From contig CAWHGF010000004.1 of the NCBI GenBank assembly GCA_963828825.1, positions 310,001 to 374,000 of the forward strand: a DNA stretch of 64,000 bases, read 5' to 3'. The translations under genes were made by a program, and so were the position numbers. Below are positions 8,197 to 16,432 of this stretch, in pieces. Below the pieces are notes generated by a model. The model was not told the origin of the DNA and did no database searches. It worked only from the letters and a program-made list of their open reading frames with translations. The first letter of the stretch is position 1. Each line of letters begins with the position of its first letter. This DNA comes from Bog-473 sp963828825 (lineage in GTDB: Bacteria > Actinomycetota > Acidimicrobiia > Acidimicrobiales > RAAP-2).

Positions 8197-8981
8197 CGCG
8201 TCCCGACGCGGTGCCCGACCAACTCGCGGAGCTGGGCCGGCCGGTCCTGCGCCCGCACGAGCGTCTCGCCGACCAGGATGGCGTCATACCCCGCCTCGGC
8301 CAGCCGCCGGGCGTCGCCGGCATCGCGGATACCCGATTCGGCGACGGCCACCACGCCGGGCGGGATGCGCGACGCCAGCGCGCAGGCACGCTCGTGGTCG
8401 ACGTCGAAGGTACGCAGATCGCGCTGGTTGACCCCGACCAGGCCGGCACCGGCGGCCAGCGCCCGCGCCAACTCGCCCTCGTCGTGCACCTCCACGAGGG
8501 CGGCCAGGCCGAGTGACGCGGCGAGGGCGGCGCAGGCCAGCAGCTCGGCGTCCGAGAGCGCGGCGGCGATGAGCAGCACGGCGTCCGCCCCCATCAGCCG
8601 GGCGTCGACCACGTCGGCCTCCTGCACGGTGAAGTCCTTGCGGAGCACCGGCAGGCCCGAGGCCTCGCGGGCGAGGGCCAGGTCGGCGGTCGAGCCGCCG
8701 AAGAAGTCGACGTCTGTCAGGACCGACAGGCAGGAGGCGCCCCCGGCGACGTAGTCCTTGGCCACCAGATCGGCCTGCAGACCCGGGTCCAGGTCGCCCT
8801 TGGAGGGGGAACGCCGCTTGATCTCCGCGATGCAGGACAGGCCGTCGCCCCGCAGGGCACCCACGAAGTCCCGGGGCGGAGGCGCGTCCCCCGCCTGTTC
8901 GACCAGGTCGGAAAGGGCGCGGCCATCAGCGGCAGCGCGGGCCCGGTGGGCCGTGAGGATGTCCGCCAGGTAGGTGGGCAT
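8193..8981 (-). CDS. trpC: Indole-3-glycerol-phosphate synthase
   Basis: Ring closure and decarboxylation of carboxyphenylaminodeoxyribulose phosphate. The 262-residue barrel has AEIKRRSPSKG (Glu53, Lys55, Ser58), the catalytic lysine in VLRKDF (Lys114), VGVNQRDL and VAESGI. It is the first of the contiguous trpC-F-B-A block and starts 64 nt after the 69-residue small gene. Confidence 0.96.
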   Translation of the reverse strand: MPTYLADILTAHRARAAADGRALSDLVEQAGDAPPPRDFVGALRGDGLSCIAEIKRRSPSKGDLDPGLQADLVAKDYVAGGASCLSVLTDVDFFGGSTADLALAREASGLPVLRKDFTVQEADVVDARLMGADAVLLIAAALSDAELLACAALAASLGLAALVEVHDEGELARALAAGAGLVGVNQRDLRTFDVDHERACALASRIPPGVVAVAESGIRDAGDARRLAEAGYDAILVGETLVRAQDRPAQLRELVGHRVGTR

Positions 8982-9045
8982 GACGCCTCAGCGTAGCGGC
9001 GCGTCGTTTCGGCCCCGGTACACTCCCCGGCTCCGGGCGCCCGGA

Positions 9046-9255
9046 TCAGGCGCGGACGCGGCTGAGGACTCGCAGGCGGCGCTGGCGGGCCTCGCGTGAC
9101 AGTTCGCAGCCGGGCGTGTCGACGGGCGGGCGGGTCGCTGCGGCGTCACGAAGCATCTCGGCCAAGCCCGCGTAGATGACCTCAATGGTGAAGTCGTCCA
9201 CCTCGATGGCCGCCAACTCGCTCCCGTCGTCGGCGAGGTGGATCACCTTGACCAT
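9046..9255 (-). CDS. Small conserved-looking protein of unknown function (69 aa)
   Basis: A 69-residue protein starting MVKVIHLADDGSELAAIEVD. The first half looks like a short beta-rich or ferredoxin-like fold and the C-terminal third is Arg-rich. I do not recognise the family. Its ATG overlaps the stop of the preceding small gene (ATGA at 9253-9257) and it lies between trpE/ygfZ and trpC in the operon, so it is probably co-translated with its neighbour. No signal peptide, membrane segment or Cys cluster. Confidence 0.6.
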   Translation of the reverse strand: MVKVIHLADDGSELAAIEVDDFTIEVIYAGLAEMLRDAAATRPPVDTPGCELSREARQRRLRVLSRVRA

Positions 9256-9419
9256 CAGTCGGCCAGGACCCCTGAGCGGAGTCCCTCCCCCTGCCGCGCA
9301 ATGGCCACGCAGCCGTCCTCGCGAAAGATCCAGCCCGCCTCGCGCCAAGGGTCGAGGTCGGGCAACGCCTCGGTCAGCTGCGTGCGCACGCGTCCCGTGT
9401 CGTCGTCGCTGCGTCCCAT
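9255..9419 (-). CDS. Small protein of unknown function (54 aa)
   Basis: Encodes MGRSDDDTGRVRTQLTEAL and continues through DPWREAGWIFREDGCVAIARQG. I do not recognise it. The start at 9419 is a guess; the frame stays open to an ATG at 9503. The coupling to the 69-residue gene by ATGA overlap is the main reason to believe it is real. Together they could form a small two-protein unit inside the his-trp operon. Confidence 0.5.
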   Translation of the reverse strand: MGRSDDDTGRVRTQLTEALPDLDPWREAGWIFREDGCVAIARQGEGLRSGVLAD

Positions 9420-9530
9420 GCCCAGAGCTTGCGCCCCCGTTGTCTCATGTTCGGTGACGTCCGGTTGCAGTCGCGGTGCGCGCGCCGTGAGCGCCGAGTG
9501 CATCAGCCCTGTCCAGGCCGGTGCCGACGC

Positions 9531-9728
9531 TCAACGGGCGAACGTGTGCCAGCCCATCCACATCCAGGCCAGAACCAGCGCGACACGAAGGAACGGCCCG
9601 GACGCCAGGCGCTCGAGGACCACGGAAGGACGGGCCGGCCCGGACCCCGCGGCATGGGAACGCGCCCACAGGCCGAGCGTGGCGAGGCCCAGGACGGCCC
9701 ACACCGCGTAGGCGAACGCGGAGCTCAC
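9531..9728 (-). CDS. Small membrane protein (65 aa, DUF6186-like)
   Basis: Starts GTG in a GTGA overlap with the upstream membrane protein (9725-9728). It has two hydrophobic segments (about residues 4-20 and 48-62) joined by a short Arg/Pro-containing loop, and ends MGWHTFAR. This layout resembles the small actinobacterial DUF6186 proteins; the match is from memory of the family and only tentative. Role unknown; probably acts with the 153-residue membrane protein. Confidence 0.55.
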   Translation of the reverse strand: MSSAFAYAVWAVLGLATLGLWARSHAAGSGPARPSVVLERLASGPFLRVALVLAWMWMGWHTFAR

Positions 9729-10186
9729 GACGACTCCGGGCGGGCGGTCGCGCGCCGCCGGCTCCCCCGCCCCCGGCGGACGATGGCGGCACCGAGCCAC
9801 AGCCAGAGGAAGAAGACGAACGCCTTGAGCACGTAGTAACGATCCACGGCATCGAGCATGGAGCTGAAGGTCGGGTGGTCGGCCCGGCTGCCCCGGGCGG
9901 CGTACTCGGCCAGCTCCCACGCCACGATCGCGACGAAGAGGATGACCCAGGCCCGCCACGGATGCGGCTCCTCCGGGCCGAGCTTGAGCGGCGTGGGCCG
10001 CAGCGGCCACCGCACCACGACGAGGACGGCGAGGGCGACGATCGGGAGCGCCGTCAGGAGGTTGGCGGGCTCGGTGAATGCCCTGGTGGTCGCCGCGCCC
10101 AGCGCGTAGGCCGCCGCACCCAGGGCGAGCAGCGTGCGCTGCCGCGGCTGCGGGTCCCGGCCGGCCGGTTGCTCCGCTGCGGGCAC
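9725..10186 (-). CDS. Membrane protein of unknown function (about 153 aa)
   Basis: About four membrane segments (roughly residues 19-37, 42-60, 78-96 and 120-140) and a basic C-terminal tail. GTG start at 10186, 18 nt after the ygfZ stop; no ATG is available. A short acidic/aromatic stretch (HPTFSSMLDAVDRYY) lies between the last two helices. I do not recognise a family. The overlap with the 65-residue membrane gene suggests the two products form a complex. Confidence 0.6.
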   Translation of the reverse strand: MPAAEQPAGRDPQPRQRTLLALGAAAYALGAATTRAFTEPANLLTALPIVALAVLVVVRWPLRPTPLKLGPEEPHPWRAWVILFVAIVAWELAEYAARGSRADHPTFSSMLDAVDRYYVLKAFVFFLWLWLGAAIVRRGRGSRRRATARPESS

Positions 10187-10204
10187 CGGAGCGGCCGTGT
10201 CCTC

Positions 10205-11233
10205 TCAGCCCGGCTCGGCGCCGGTGCCGGTGCGGGCCGTTCCGGTCAGGGGGAGCAGGGCGGCCCGGGCCGGGCGCGACCCGCCGACGCCGTCGCCCGC
10301 GCGCACCCGGACCGGGCCCGGGGCCTCCACGTTGCGGTGCAGGTAGCCCAGGGCCACCCACGCGGCGAGCTCGGTGCTCCAGGCCGCTGAGGTGATCGTC
10401 CCCGCCACCTTGTCCCCGGCGGCGCCGTCACCGGCGGGCGCCTCCCCGCCGTGCAGCGTCATGCCCCGGCTGAGCGGCGTGTCGTCGCCGGCCGGGGCCA
10501 CCACGCCCACGAGGCGGCGCGCCACGTTCGAGCCACGCGAGTCGATGCGCGCCACCAGCTCCTGTCCCGTGTAGCAGCCCTTGGTGAAGCTGACCGTGCG
10601 CTCCACCAGACCCGCCTCGGCTGCGATGGTCTTGTTCGTGAGCTCCGCCCCCATGGCGGGGACGCCCGAGACGATGCGGCAGGCCTCGACCGCCTCCGCG
10701 CTGCAGGCGGTCACGCCGGCGGGAAGCGCGGCGGCGTCCGGCGCCAGCACCACGTCCTCGGGACCGAGCAGGTCGACGCCGGTCCAACCGTTCCACTCGA
10801 AGGGCAGGGCCAGCACGCCCCGCTCGGCCAGGACCGTCAGCAGACCGGCCGCAGCCTCACCCACCCCCGTCCCGCGCAGGGACAGGTCGCGCCAGGCCAG
10901 AGGCTCGAGCTCGACCTTCGAGCGCAACAGGAAACGGCGCAGGCGTGCCGCCACGGCCTCGCCGTAGCCCCCGTCGACGTCGAGCACGAACCCCTGCCCG
11001 TCCGTGCGGGTCACCCGCAGCAGGGCGGATAGTTTGCCGTCGGGCTCCAGCAGCAGGGTGTCCGCCGACGCCCCCACCGCCAGGGTGGTGACGTCCTGGC
11101 TCAGCTGGCCCTGGAGGTAGGCCTCGGCGTCCGGCCCGCGCACGGCCAGCACGTCGCGGCCGGCGCGGAAGGCCCCCGCGCCGTGGCGCAGTGCCCCGGT
11201 CTGGGCCTCGAGGGCGGACGAGGCCACCGTCAC
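10205..11233 (-). CDS. ygfZ: YgfZ/GcvT-type folate-binding protein
   Basis: Members of the YgfZ (IBA57) family help maintain certain iron-sulfur enzymes with the aid of folate. The hallmark KGCYTGQEL is present. The N-terminal part has the GcvT-like segment YLQGQLSQDV. The protein is 342 residues from a GTG at 11233 that overlaps the trpE stop (GTGA); GTG 11227 is also possible. The motif rules out glycine-cleavage T protein, which lacks the conserved cysteine. Its place after trpE may only reflect operon packing. Confidence 0.88.
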   Translation of the reverse strand: MTVASSALEAQTGALRHGAGAFRAGRDVLAVRGPDAEAYLQGQLSQDVTTLAVGASADTLLLEPDGKLSALLRVTRTDGQGFVLDVDGGYGEAVAARLRRFLLRSKVELEPLAWRDLSLRGTGVGEAAAGLLTVLAERGVLALPFEWNGWTGVDLLGPEDVVLAPDAAALPAGVTACSAEAVEACRIVSGVPAMGAELTNKTIAAEAGLVERTVSFTKGCYTGQELVARIDSRGSNVARRLVGVVAPAGDDTPLSRGMTLHGGEAPAGDGAAGDKVAGTITSAAWSTELAAWVALGYLHRNVEAPGPVRVRAGDGVGGSRPARAALLPLTGTARTGTGAEPG

Positions 11234-12819
11234 GAATCTGCCCCGGTCCGTTGCGCCGCGCTCATGCGGCGCGCCGCCGTGACCGCCACCAGCAGCGCCC
11301 CCGCCTTGTGGGCGCACTCCTCGTCCTCGCTCTGCGGGTCGCTGTCGGCCACGATCCCCGCCCCCGCCTGGACGCTCGCCCGGCCGTCCGGTTGGACCAC
11401 CATGGTCCGGATGGCGATGGCGGTGTCGACGTTGCCCGAGAAGTCGATGTAGCCGACGACGCCCCCGTAGACGCCCCGCTTGGTCGGTTCGAGCTCGTCG
11501 ATGATCTCCATGGCACGCACCTTCGGCGCGCCCGACAGCGTCCCGGCCGGCAGCGTCGCCCGCAGCACGTCGATCGGCCCCTTGCCCTCGGCCAGCTCAC
11601 CGGACACCTGCGACGTGATGTGCATGATGTGGCTGTAGCGCTCGATCGTCATGAGCTCGTCCACTTTCTCGGTGCCGAAGCGGACGACGCGCCCGACGTC
11701 GTTGCGGGCCAGGTCCACCAGCATGATGTGCTCGGCCAGCTCCTTGGGGTCCTCGGCCAGCTCGCCTTCGAGGAGCCGGTCGTGCTGCTCGTTCTCCCCG
11801 CGTGGCCGGGAGCCGGCGATCGGCCGCGAGATGACCACGCCGTCGCGCAGCCGGACCATCGGCTCGGGCGACGCGCCGACCACGGTCACCTCCGGAAAGC
11901 GGAGGAAGTACATGTACGGGCTCGGGTTGAGCAGGCGCAGCGCCCGGTAGACGTCGTAGGGGTCGGCCTCGAGCGTCAGGTCGAAGCGTTGGGACAGCAC
12001 GACCTGGAAGATGTCACCGGCCCGGATGTACTCCTTGGCCGCGGCGATGGAGGCCTTGTACTGGTCGGCGGGGACGGTCCGCGCCGCCTCGGCCTTCTGG
12101 AGCCCCGGCGGCGGTGCGGCCACCATCGGCCGCGGCTCGGCGCCGTCACCCGGCCGGGCGCAGTCCGCGGCCAGCTCGACCAGGCGCGCACAGGCGGTCT
12201 CGTACGCCGCCGCCACCGCCTCGCCGTCGACGAGGCCATCGACGGCCCCGGGCACCACCACGTTGTCGACCAGGACGATGCGCTGGCGCCAGTGGTCGAA
12301 GGCACAGAACTGGCCGATGACGACCAGCGCGGCGTCGGGGTGGTCCAGGTCGTCCTCCGGCACGTCCGGCAGGTGCTCGACCTCGCGCACCACGTCGTAG
12401 CCGAGATACCCGACCAGTCCCCCGTGCAGCGGAGGGAGCCCGGCCAGCGCCGGCGAGTGAAAGCGCGCCACCAGCGCCTCCACCGCGGCCAGAATGCCGT
12501 CGTCGGAGCTCTCCAGTCCCAGCCGTCCCGAGGCCTGGACGTGTCGTCCCCGTGCCGTCAGCGTGGCCAGGGGCCGGCGACCCACGAACGAGTACCGTCC
12601 CCACCGCTCGCCGCCCTCGACGGACTCGAAGAGGAAGCCGTCCCTGTCCCCCACGACGTTGGCGAAGCAGGTCACGGGCGTCAGCGTGTCGGCGACCACC
12701 TCGCACCAGACCGGCACGATCGTGTGCTCCTTGGCCAGCGCGGCGAATTCGGCGGGGTCGGGGCGGAAGCCCAGGGCGCCCCCCGACGCCTCGGGGCCCG
12801 GGGCACCTCCGGCGGTCAC
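11230..12819 (-). CDS. trpE: Anthranilate synthase component I
   Basis: Makes anthranilate from chorismate, with ammonia supplied by a TrpG subunit not encoded in this window. The 529-residue protein has FLFESVEGGERWGRYSF, the usual site of tryptophan feedback, and the catalytic block with PIAGSRPRG, HIMLVDLARND and TLSGAPKVRAMEI near the C-terminus. GTG start overlapping hisI (GTGA). An Arg/Pro/Ala-rich linker around residues 235-255 separates the two halves. First trp gene after the his genes. Confidence 0.95.
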   Translation of the reverse strand: MTAGGAPGPEASGGALGFRPDPAEFAALAKEHTIVPVWCEVVADTLTPVTCFANVVGDRDGFLFESVEGGERWGRYSFVGRRPLATLTARGRHVQASGRLGLESSDDGILAAVEALVARFHSPALAGLPPLHGGLVGYLGYDVVREVEHLPDVPEDDLDHPDAALVVIGQFCAFDHWRQRIVLVDNVVVPGAVDGLVDGEAVAAAYETACARLVELAADCARPGDGAEPRPMVAAPPPGLQKAEAARTVPADQYKASIAAAKEYIRAGDIFQVVLSQRFDLTLEADPYDVYRALRLLNPSPYMYFLRFPEVTVVGASPEPMVRLRDGVVISRPIAGSRPRGENEQHDRLLEGELAEDPKELAEHIMLVDLARNDVGRVVRFGTEKVDELMTIERYSHIMHITSQVSGELAEGKGPIDVLRATLPAGTLSGAPKVRAMEIIDELEPTKRGVYGGVVGYIDFSGNVDTAIAIRTMVVQPDGRASVQAGAGIVADSDPQSEDEECAHKAGALLVAVTAARRMSAAQRTGADS

Positions 12820-13241
12820 GGCGCGGGCACCCCCGGGCCGGTGCCGATGGTCCGGAAGAAGCAGCTCCGCTCCCCGGTGTGGCAGGCCCCACGCCCGTGC
12901 TGGTCCACCAGGACGACCAGGGCATCCCCGTCACAGTCCATGCGCACCTCTCGTACGTACTGGCGGTCGCCGGACGTCTCGCCCTTCTGCCAGTACTCCT
13001 GCCGGCTGCGGCTGTAGAACCAGGTGCGCCCGGACTCCAGCGTGCGGCGCAGGGCCTCGGCGTCCATGTAGGCCACTGTCAGGACGGTCCCGTCACCGGC
13101 GTCCTGCACGATGGCCGGCACGAGACCGCCGTCCTTGGCGAAGTCGACGAGGCGCGCCAGCTCCTCGTCGAACGTGAGCGGCACGCCCTCGGGAACGGCG
13201 GACGCCGGCACGGTTCCGGCCTCGGCCCCGGGCGCGCTCAA
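12816..13241 (-). CDS. hisI: Phosphoribosyl-AMP cyclohydrolase
   Basis: Zinc-dependent opening of the adenine ring of phosphoribosyl-AMP, third step of histidine synthesis. The 141-residue protein shows AYMDAEALRRT, TWFYSRSRQEYWQKGETSG and the metal ligands Cys103, Cys120 and Cys127 with CDGDA and CHTGERSCF. No fused HisE domain; hisE and hisG are not in the window. TTG start whose second and third bases overlap the TGA of the GroES-like gene. Confidence 0.95.
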   Translation of the reverse strand: MSAPGAEAGTVPASAVPEGVPLTFDEELARLVDFAKDGGLVPAIVQDAGDGTVLTVAYMDAEALRRTLESGRTWFYSRSRQEYWQKGETSGDRQYVREVRMDCDGDALVVLVDQHGRGACHTGERSCFFRTIGTGPGVPAP

Positions 13242-13615
13242 AGGTAGAGCCCCGTGCCGCTGTCGTTGCGGGGCGACGCGATGGCGTGGATGTCGCGCTC
13301 GCGCAGGATCACGTACTCCTCGCCGTGCACCTCGACCTCGAAGCGGTCCTCGGGGTTGAAGAGCACGGTGTCGCCCGCCTTGACCGTGCGCACGTGCGGC
13401 CCGACAGCCACCGCCTCGGCCCAGGTCAAGCGGCGGCTGATCTGGGCCGTGGCCGGGATCAGGATGCCGGCCCGCGAGCGGCGCTCACCGTCGGTCGGCG
13501 AGATCTGCACCATCACCCGGTCGAAGAGGACCGAGATCGGCTGCTTGTCCTCACTCGACCCCGGCTTTTCGGTCTTGGCGCGGCTGGAGCCGACCTTCGT
13601 CGTCGACGTGGGCAC
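13238..13615 (-). CDS. GroES-like (Cpn10) protein inside the his operon
   Basis: About 125 residues from a GTG at 13615 (13633 also possible). After a basic/Ser-Thr-rich start, residues about 30-115 follow the Cpn10 pattern: VLFDRVMVQ, then AGILIPATA, EAVAVGPHV, AGDTVLFNPED and GEEYVILRERDIHAIA. True GroES is about 95 residues and is normally encoded next to groEL; no groEL is here, the mobile loop differs and there are extensions at both ends. It may be a diverged paralogue rather than the housekeeping co-chaperonin. It overlaps hisI by 4 nt. Confidence 0.75.
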   Translation of the reverse strand: MPTSTTKVGSSRAKTEKPGSSEDKQPISVLFDRVMVQISPTDGERRSRAGILIPATAQISRRLTWAEAVAVGPHVRTVKAGDTVLFNPEDRFEVEVHGEEYVILRERDIHAIASPRNDSGTGLYL

Positions 13616-13664
13616 CCTCGCACGGTACCGCACGATTGCGCCCTCCCAGGTCAGGCAGGCCGGC

Positions 13665-14465
13665 TCAGGCGGGGCGGACGGTGACCCCGTGCGCCGCCAT
13701 GTAGGCCTTCGCCTCGCCGATGGTGAACTCGCGCCGGTGGAAGATCGAGGCCGCCAGGACGGCATCGGCGCCACCCTTCACCGCGCCGTCGACCAGGTGC
13801 TGCAAGCCGCCGACGCCACCCGACGCCACCACGGGGATGTCCACGGCCTCGACCACGGCCCGCGTCAGCGCCAGGTCGAAGCCGTCCCGGGTGCCGTCGC
13901 GGTCCATGGACGTGAGCAGGATCTCGCCGGCGCCGTTGGCCGCGCACTCGACCGCCCAGGCCACCACGTCCCGGCCCACCGGCGTCCGCCCGCCGTGGGT
14001 GTAGACCTCCCAGCCCCCGTGGCGGCCGTGGCCGCCCTTGGCGTGGCCGCCGTGGCCGTCCGTGCGGGCCCGGGCGTCGATGGCCACCACGGCGCACTGG
14101 CCGCCGAACTCCTCCGCGATGTCCCGCACCAGCCGCGGCCGTTCCACGGCGGCTGTGTTCACCGCGACCTTGTCCGCCCCGGCCCGGAGGAGGCGGCGTG
14201 CATCCTCCGCCACCCGGACCCCACCCCCGACGGTGAGCGGGATGAAGACCTGCTCGGCCGTGCGCGCCACCACCGAGACCATGGTGTCGCGCCCGTCCGA
14301 GGAGGCGGTGATGTCGAGGAAGGTCACCTCGTCGGCACCCTCGGCGTCGTAGCGGGCGGCCAGCTCGACCGGGTCGCCCTCGTCGCTCAGGTCGACGAAG
14401 CGCACGCCCTTGACGACGCGGCCCCCCGTGACGTCGAGACAGGGGATCAGGCGGATGCTGCGCAC
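13665..14465 (-). CDS. hisF: Imidazole glycerol phosphate synthase, cyclase subunit
   Basis: Uses ammonia from HisH to make imidazole glycerol phosphate and AICAR. The 266-residue TIM barrel has the two catalytic aspartates in IPCLDV (Asp11) and VAIDAR (Asp130), plus GWEVYTHGGR. An extra His/Gly-rich loop (GHGGHAKGGHGRHGG, about residues 137-151) sits straight after the second catalytic strand, where the family has a short link. GTG start at 14465 lies 19 nt inside hisA. Confidence 0.93.
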   Translation of the reverse strand: MRSIRLIPCLDVTGGRVVKGVRFVDLSDEGDPVELAARYDAEGADEVTFLDITASSDGRDTMVSVVARTAEQVFIPLTVGGGVRVAEDARRLLRAGADKVAVNTAAVERPRLVRDIAEEFGGQCAVVAIDARARTDGHGGHAKGGHGRHGGWEVYTHGGRTPVGRDVVAWAVECAANGAGEILLTSMDRDGTRDGFDLALTRAVVEAVDIPVVASGGVGGLQHLVDGAVKGGADAVLAASIFHRREFTIGEAKAYMAAHGVTVRPA

Positions 14466-15204
14466 GCGGCGATCCCTTCCTCCACGCTGAGCCGGCCTTC
14501 GACGATCGCCTTGCCCACGATGGCCCCGGCCAGGCGGCGCCCGGCGGCGTCCAGTCCGGCCAGGGCGACCAGGTCCTCGACGCCCGACACGCCGCCCGAC
14601 GCCACCACGGGCAACGGCGTGGTCGCCAGCAGGGAGCGCAATCCAGAGAGGTCGGGGCCCGACAGCATGCCGTCGCGCGCCACCGAGGTGGCCACGACCG
14701 CGCCGATGGGCTCCTTCGCCCACAGCTCGAGGAGATCGGTCACGGCGCGGCCCGATCCGGCGAGCCACCCCTGGGCCTGGGCCTCGGCCACGCCGTCGTC
14801 GTCGACCCGGTAGTCGACTCCGACGGCCACCCGTCCCGGCCAGCGCCGGGCACAGCGGCCCGCCAACGCGGGCTGCTCGAGCGCGGCCGTGCCGAGCACG
14901 ACACGGGCCACGCCGGACCCGAGCACCTCCTCGGCATCGTCCTCGGAGCGGATGCCACCGCCGAACTCGACGCTGACGCCGGCCTCGCGGGCCAGGCCGA
15001 CGATCTGTCCCAGGACGCCGCGCTCGTGCGGCACGCCCGTGCGGGCCCCGTCGAGGTCGACGACGTGGATCCAGCGCGCGCCCCCGCGATGTAGCTCGCC
15101 GCCAGCTCCGCCGGGTCGCCGTAGCGCTTCTCCCGCCCGAAGTCACCCTGGGTGAGCCGGACCGCCGCGCCGGCGCGCAGGTCGATCGCCGGCAACAGCT
15201 CCAT
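14447..15204 (-). CDS. hisA: ProFAR isomerase, frame broken by one missing base
   Basis: Isomerises ProFAR in histidine synthesis. The N-terminal part (MELLPAIDLRAG, VRLTQGDFG, YGDPAELAASY) and the remainder (VSVEFGGGIRS, VGVDYR, VVATSVARDGM, VVASGGVSG) lie in two frames. They join if one G is added at the run of five C (plus strand) at 15081-15085, which restores the expected WIHVVDLDGA. With the base added the protein is 252 residues, normal for HisA. The start overlaps the hisH stop (ATGA), as elsewhere in the operon. A sequence error is the simplest explanation. With trpF present, a single-function HisA rather than PriA is likely. Confidence 0.85.
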
Positions 15205-15833
15205 CACGCCGCCGCCTTCGCCAGGCCCACGAAATTGGCCAGCAGCGCCAGCCCGGTCGCCCCCGACTTCTCCGGGTGGAACTGCGCGCCCCACAGGACG
15301 CCGCGCGTGGCCAACGCGGCCACGCTCCCGCCGTAGTCGCACACCGCCACCGTCTCGTCCCCGACCGGTGGCGCGAACGAGTGCACGAAGTAGACCCAGG
15401 GCCGCCCGCCCAGCCCGCGGAGGGGTGCGGGTTCGTCCGCGCCGCGCACCTCGAGTGTGTTCCACTGCATCTGTGGGTGCTTGACGCCCGAGGGCAACGG
15501 CGCCACTGTCCCGGCAAAGACCCCGAGGCCCGACGCACCGGGGCTCTCCCGCGAGCCCTCGTAGAGCAGCTGGAACCCGACGCACACGCCGAAGAAGGGC
15601 ACGCCGGCCGCCACGGCGGCCCGGGCCGGATCCTCCAGACCGCTGTCGCGCAGCGCGCGTGCACAGGCGCCGAACGCGCCCACACCGGGGAGCACCACCG
15701 CGTCGGCCGCCGCCACGGACGCGGCGTCGTGCACCAGTCGTGCGGACGCACCGACGTGCTGCAGTGCCTTCTCGGCTGAGCGGAGGTTGCCGATGCCGTA
15801 GTCGAGCACCGCGATGCGCGGCCCTCCCGTCAC
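15204..15833 (-). CDS. hisH: Imidazole glycerol phosphate synthase, glutamine amidotransferase subunit
   Basis: Releases ammonia from glutamine for HisF. The 209-residue class I amidotransferase has the nucleophile Cys84 in FGVCVGFQLL, and the His/Glu of the triad in QFHPEKSG near the C-terminus. GTG start at 15833 overlaps the hisB stop (GTGA); a longer in-frame reading runs into hisB and is not used. Flanked by hisB and hisA in a standard actinobacterial order. Confidence 0.94.
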   Translation of the reverse strand: MTGGPRIAVLDYGIGNLRSAEKALQHVGASARLVHDAASVAAADAVVLPGVGAFGACARALRDSGLEDPARAAVAAGVPFFGVCVGFQLLYEGSRESPGASGLGVFAGTVAPLPSGVKHPQMQWNTLEVRGADEPAPLRGLGGRPWVYFVHSFAPPVGDETVAVCDYGGSVAALATRGVLWGAQFHPEKSGATGLALLANFVGLAKAAA

Positions 15834-16432
15834 AGGCTGCCCTTGGTGGAGGGGATGGCACCCCCCTCCACGCGCACGGCGTCGCGCAGGCAACGGGCCA
15901 CCCCCTTGAAGCTGGCCTCCAGCATGTGGTGCGTGTTCTTGCCCTCGAGCCGACGGATGTGCAGCGTCAGGTTGGCGGCGGTGGCGAAGGCACGCCAGAA
16001 CTCCTCGGCCAGCTGCGGGTTGAACGGCGGCGTGCCCAACCCGGGCGTGTCCGGGGCGAACTCGATCGAGTAGGCCAGGTACGGCCGGCCCGACAGGTCC
16101 AGGGCCACCTCAATGAGCGCCTCGTCGAGAGGGAGCAGCATGGAGGCGAAGCGCCGCACGCCCGCCTTGTCGCCGAGGGCCTCGGCCAGGCAGGTGCCCA
16201 GCACGATGCCGACGTCCTCCACGGTGTGGTGCGCGTCCACCTGCAGGTCGCCCGTGGCGTGCACCGTGAGGTCGAAGCCGGCGTGCCGGCCCAGCTGCTC
16301 GACCATGTGGTCGAAGAAGGGCAGGCCGGTCGAGACGTCGGTCTGCCCCGAGCCGTCGAGCACGACTACGGCGTCAATCGTCGTCTCCTTGGTGGCGCGC
16401 GCCTTCGTGGCGCGGCGGGCATCGGTGGTCAC
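15830..16432 (-). CDS. hisB: Imidazoleglycerol-phosphate dehydratase
   Basis: Manganese-dependent dehydration in histidine synthesis. The 200-residue protein has the metal-binding repeats VDAHHTVEDVGI and NTHHMLEASFKGVARCL, and FFDHMVEQLGRH near the start. It is the monofunctional form with no phosphatase domain. GTG start at 16432 overlaps the hisC stop (GTGA). The first 16 residues are Arg/Lys/Thr-rich and less conserved. Confidence 0.95.
   Translation of the reverse strand: MTTDARRATKARATKETTIDAVVVLDGSGQTDVSTGLPFFDHMVEQLGRHAGFDLTVHATGDLQVDAHHTVEDVGIVLGTCLAEALGDKAGVRRFASMLLPLDEALIEVALDLSGRPYLAYSIEFAPDTPGLGTPPFNPQLAEEFWRAFATAANLTLHIRRLEGKNTHHMLEASFKGVARCLRDAVRVEGGAIPSTKGSL

Noticed and set aside
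10205..11233. Aminomethyltransferase GcvT
   Set aside because: The KGCYTGQEL motif is specific to YgfZ and no gcvH/gcvP is near.
14447..15204. PriA (bifunctional HisA/TrpF)
   Set aside because: A complete trpF lies in the same operon, so there is no need to assume PriA; the diagnostic residues were not decisive by eye.
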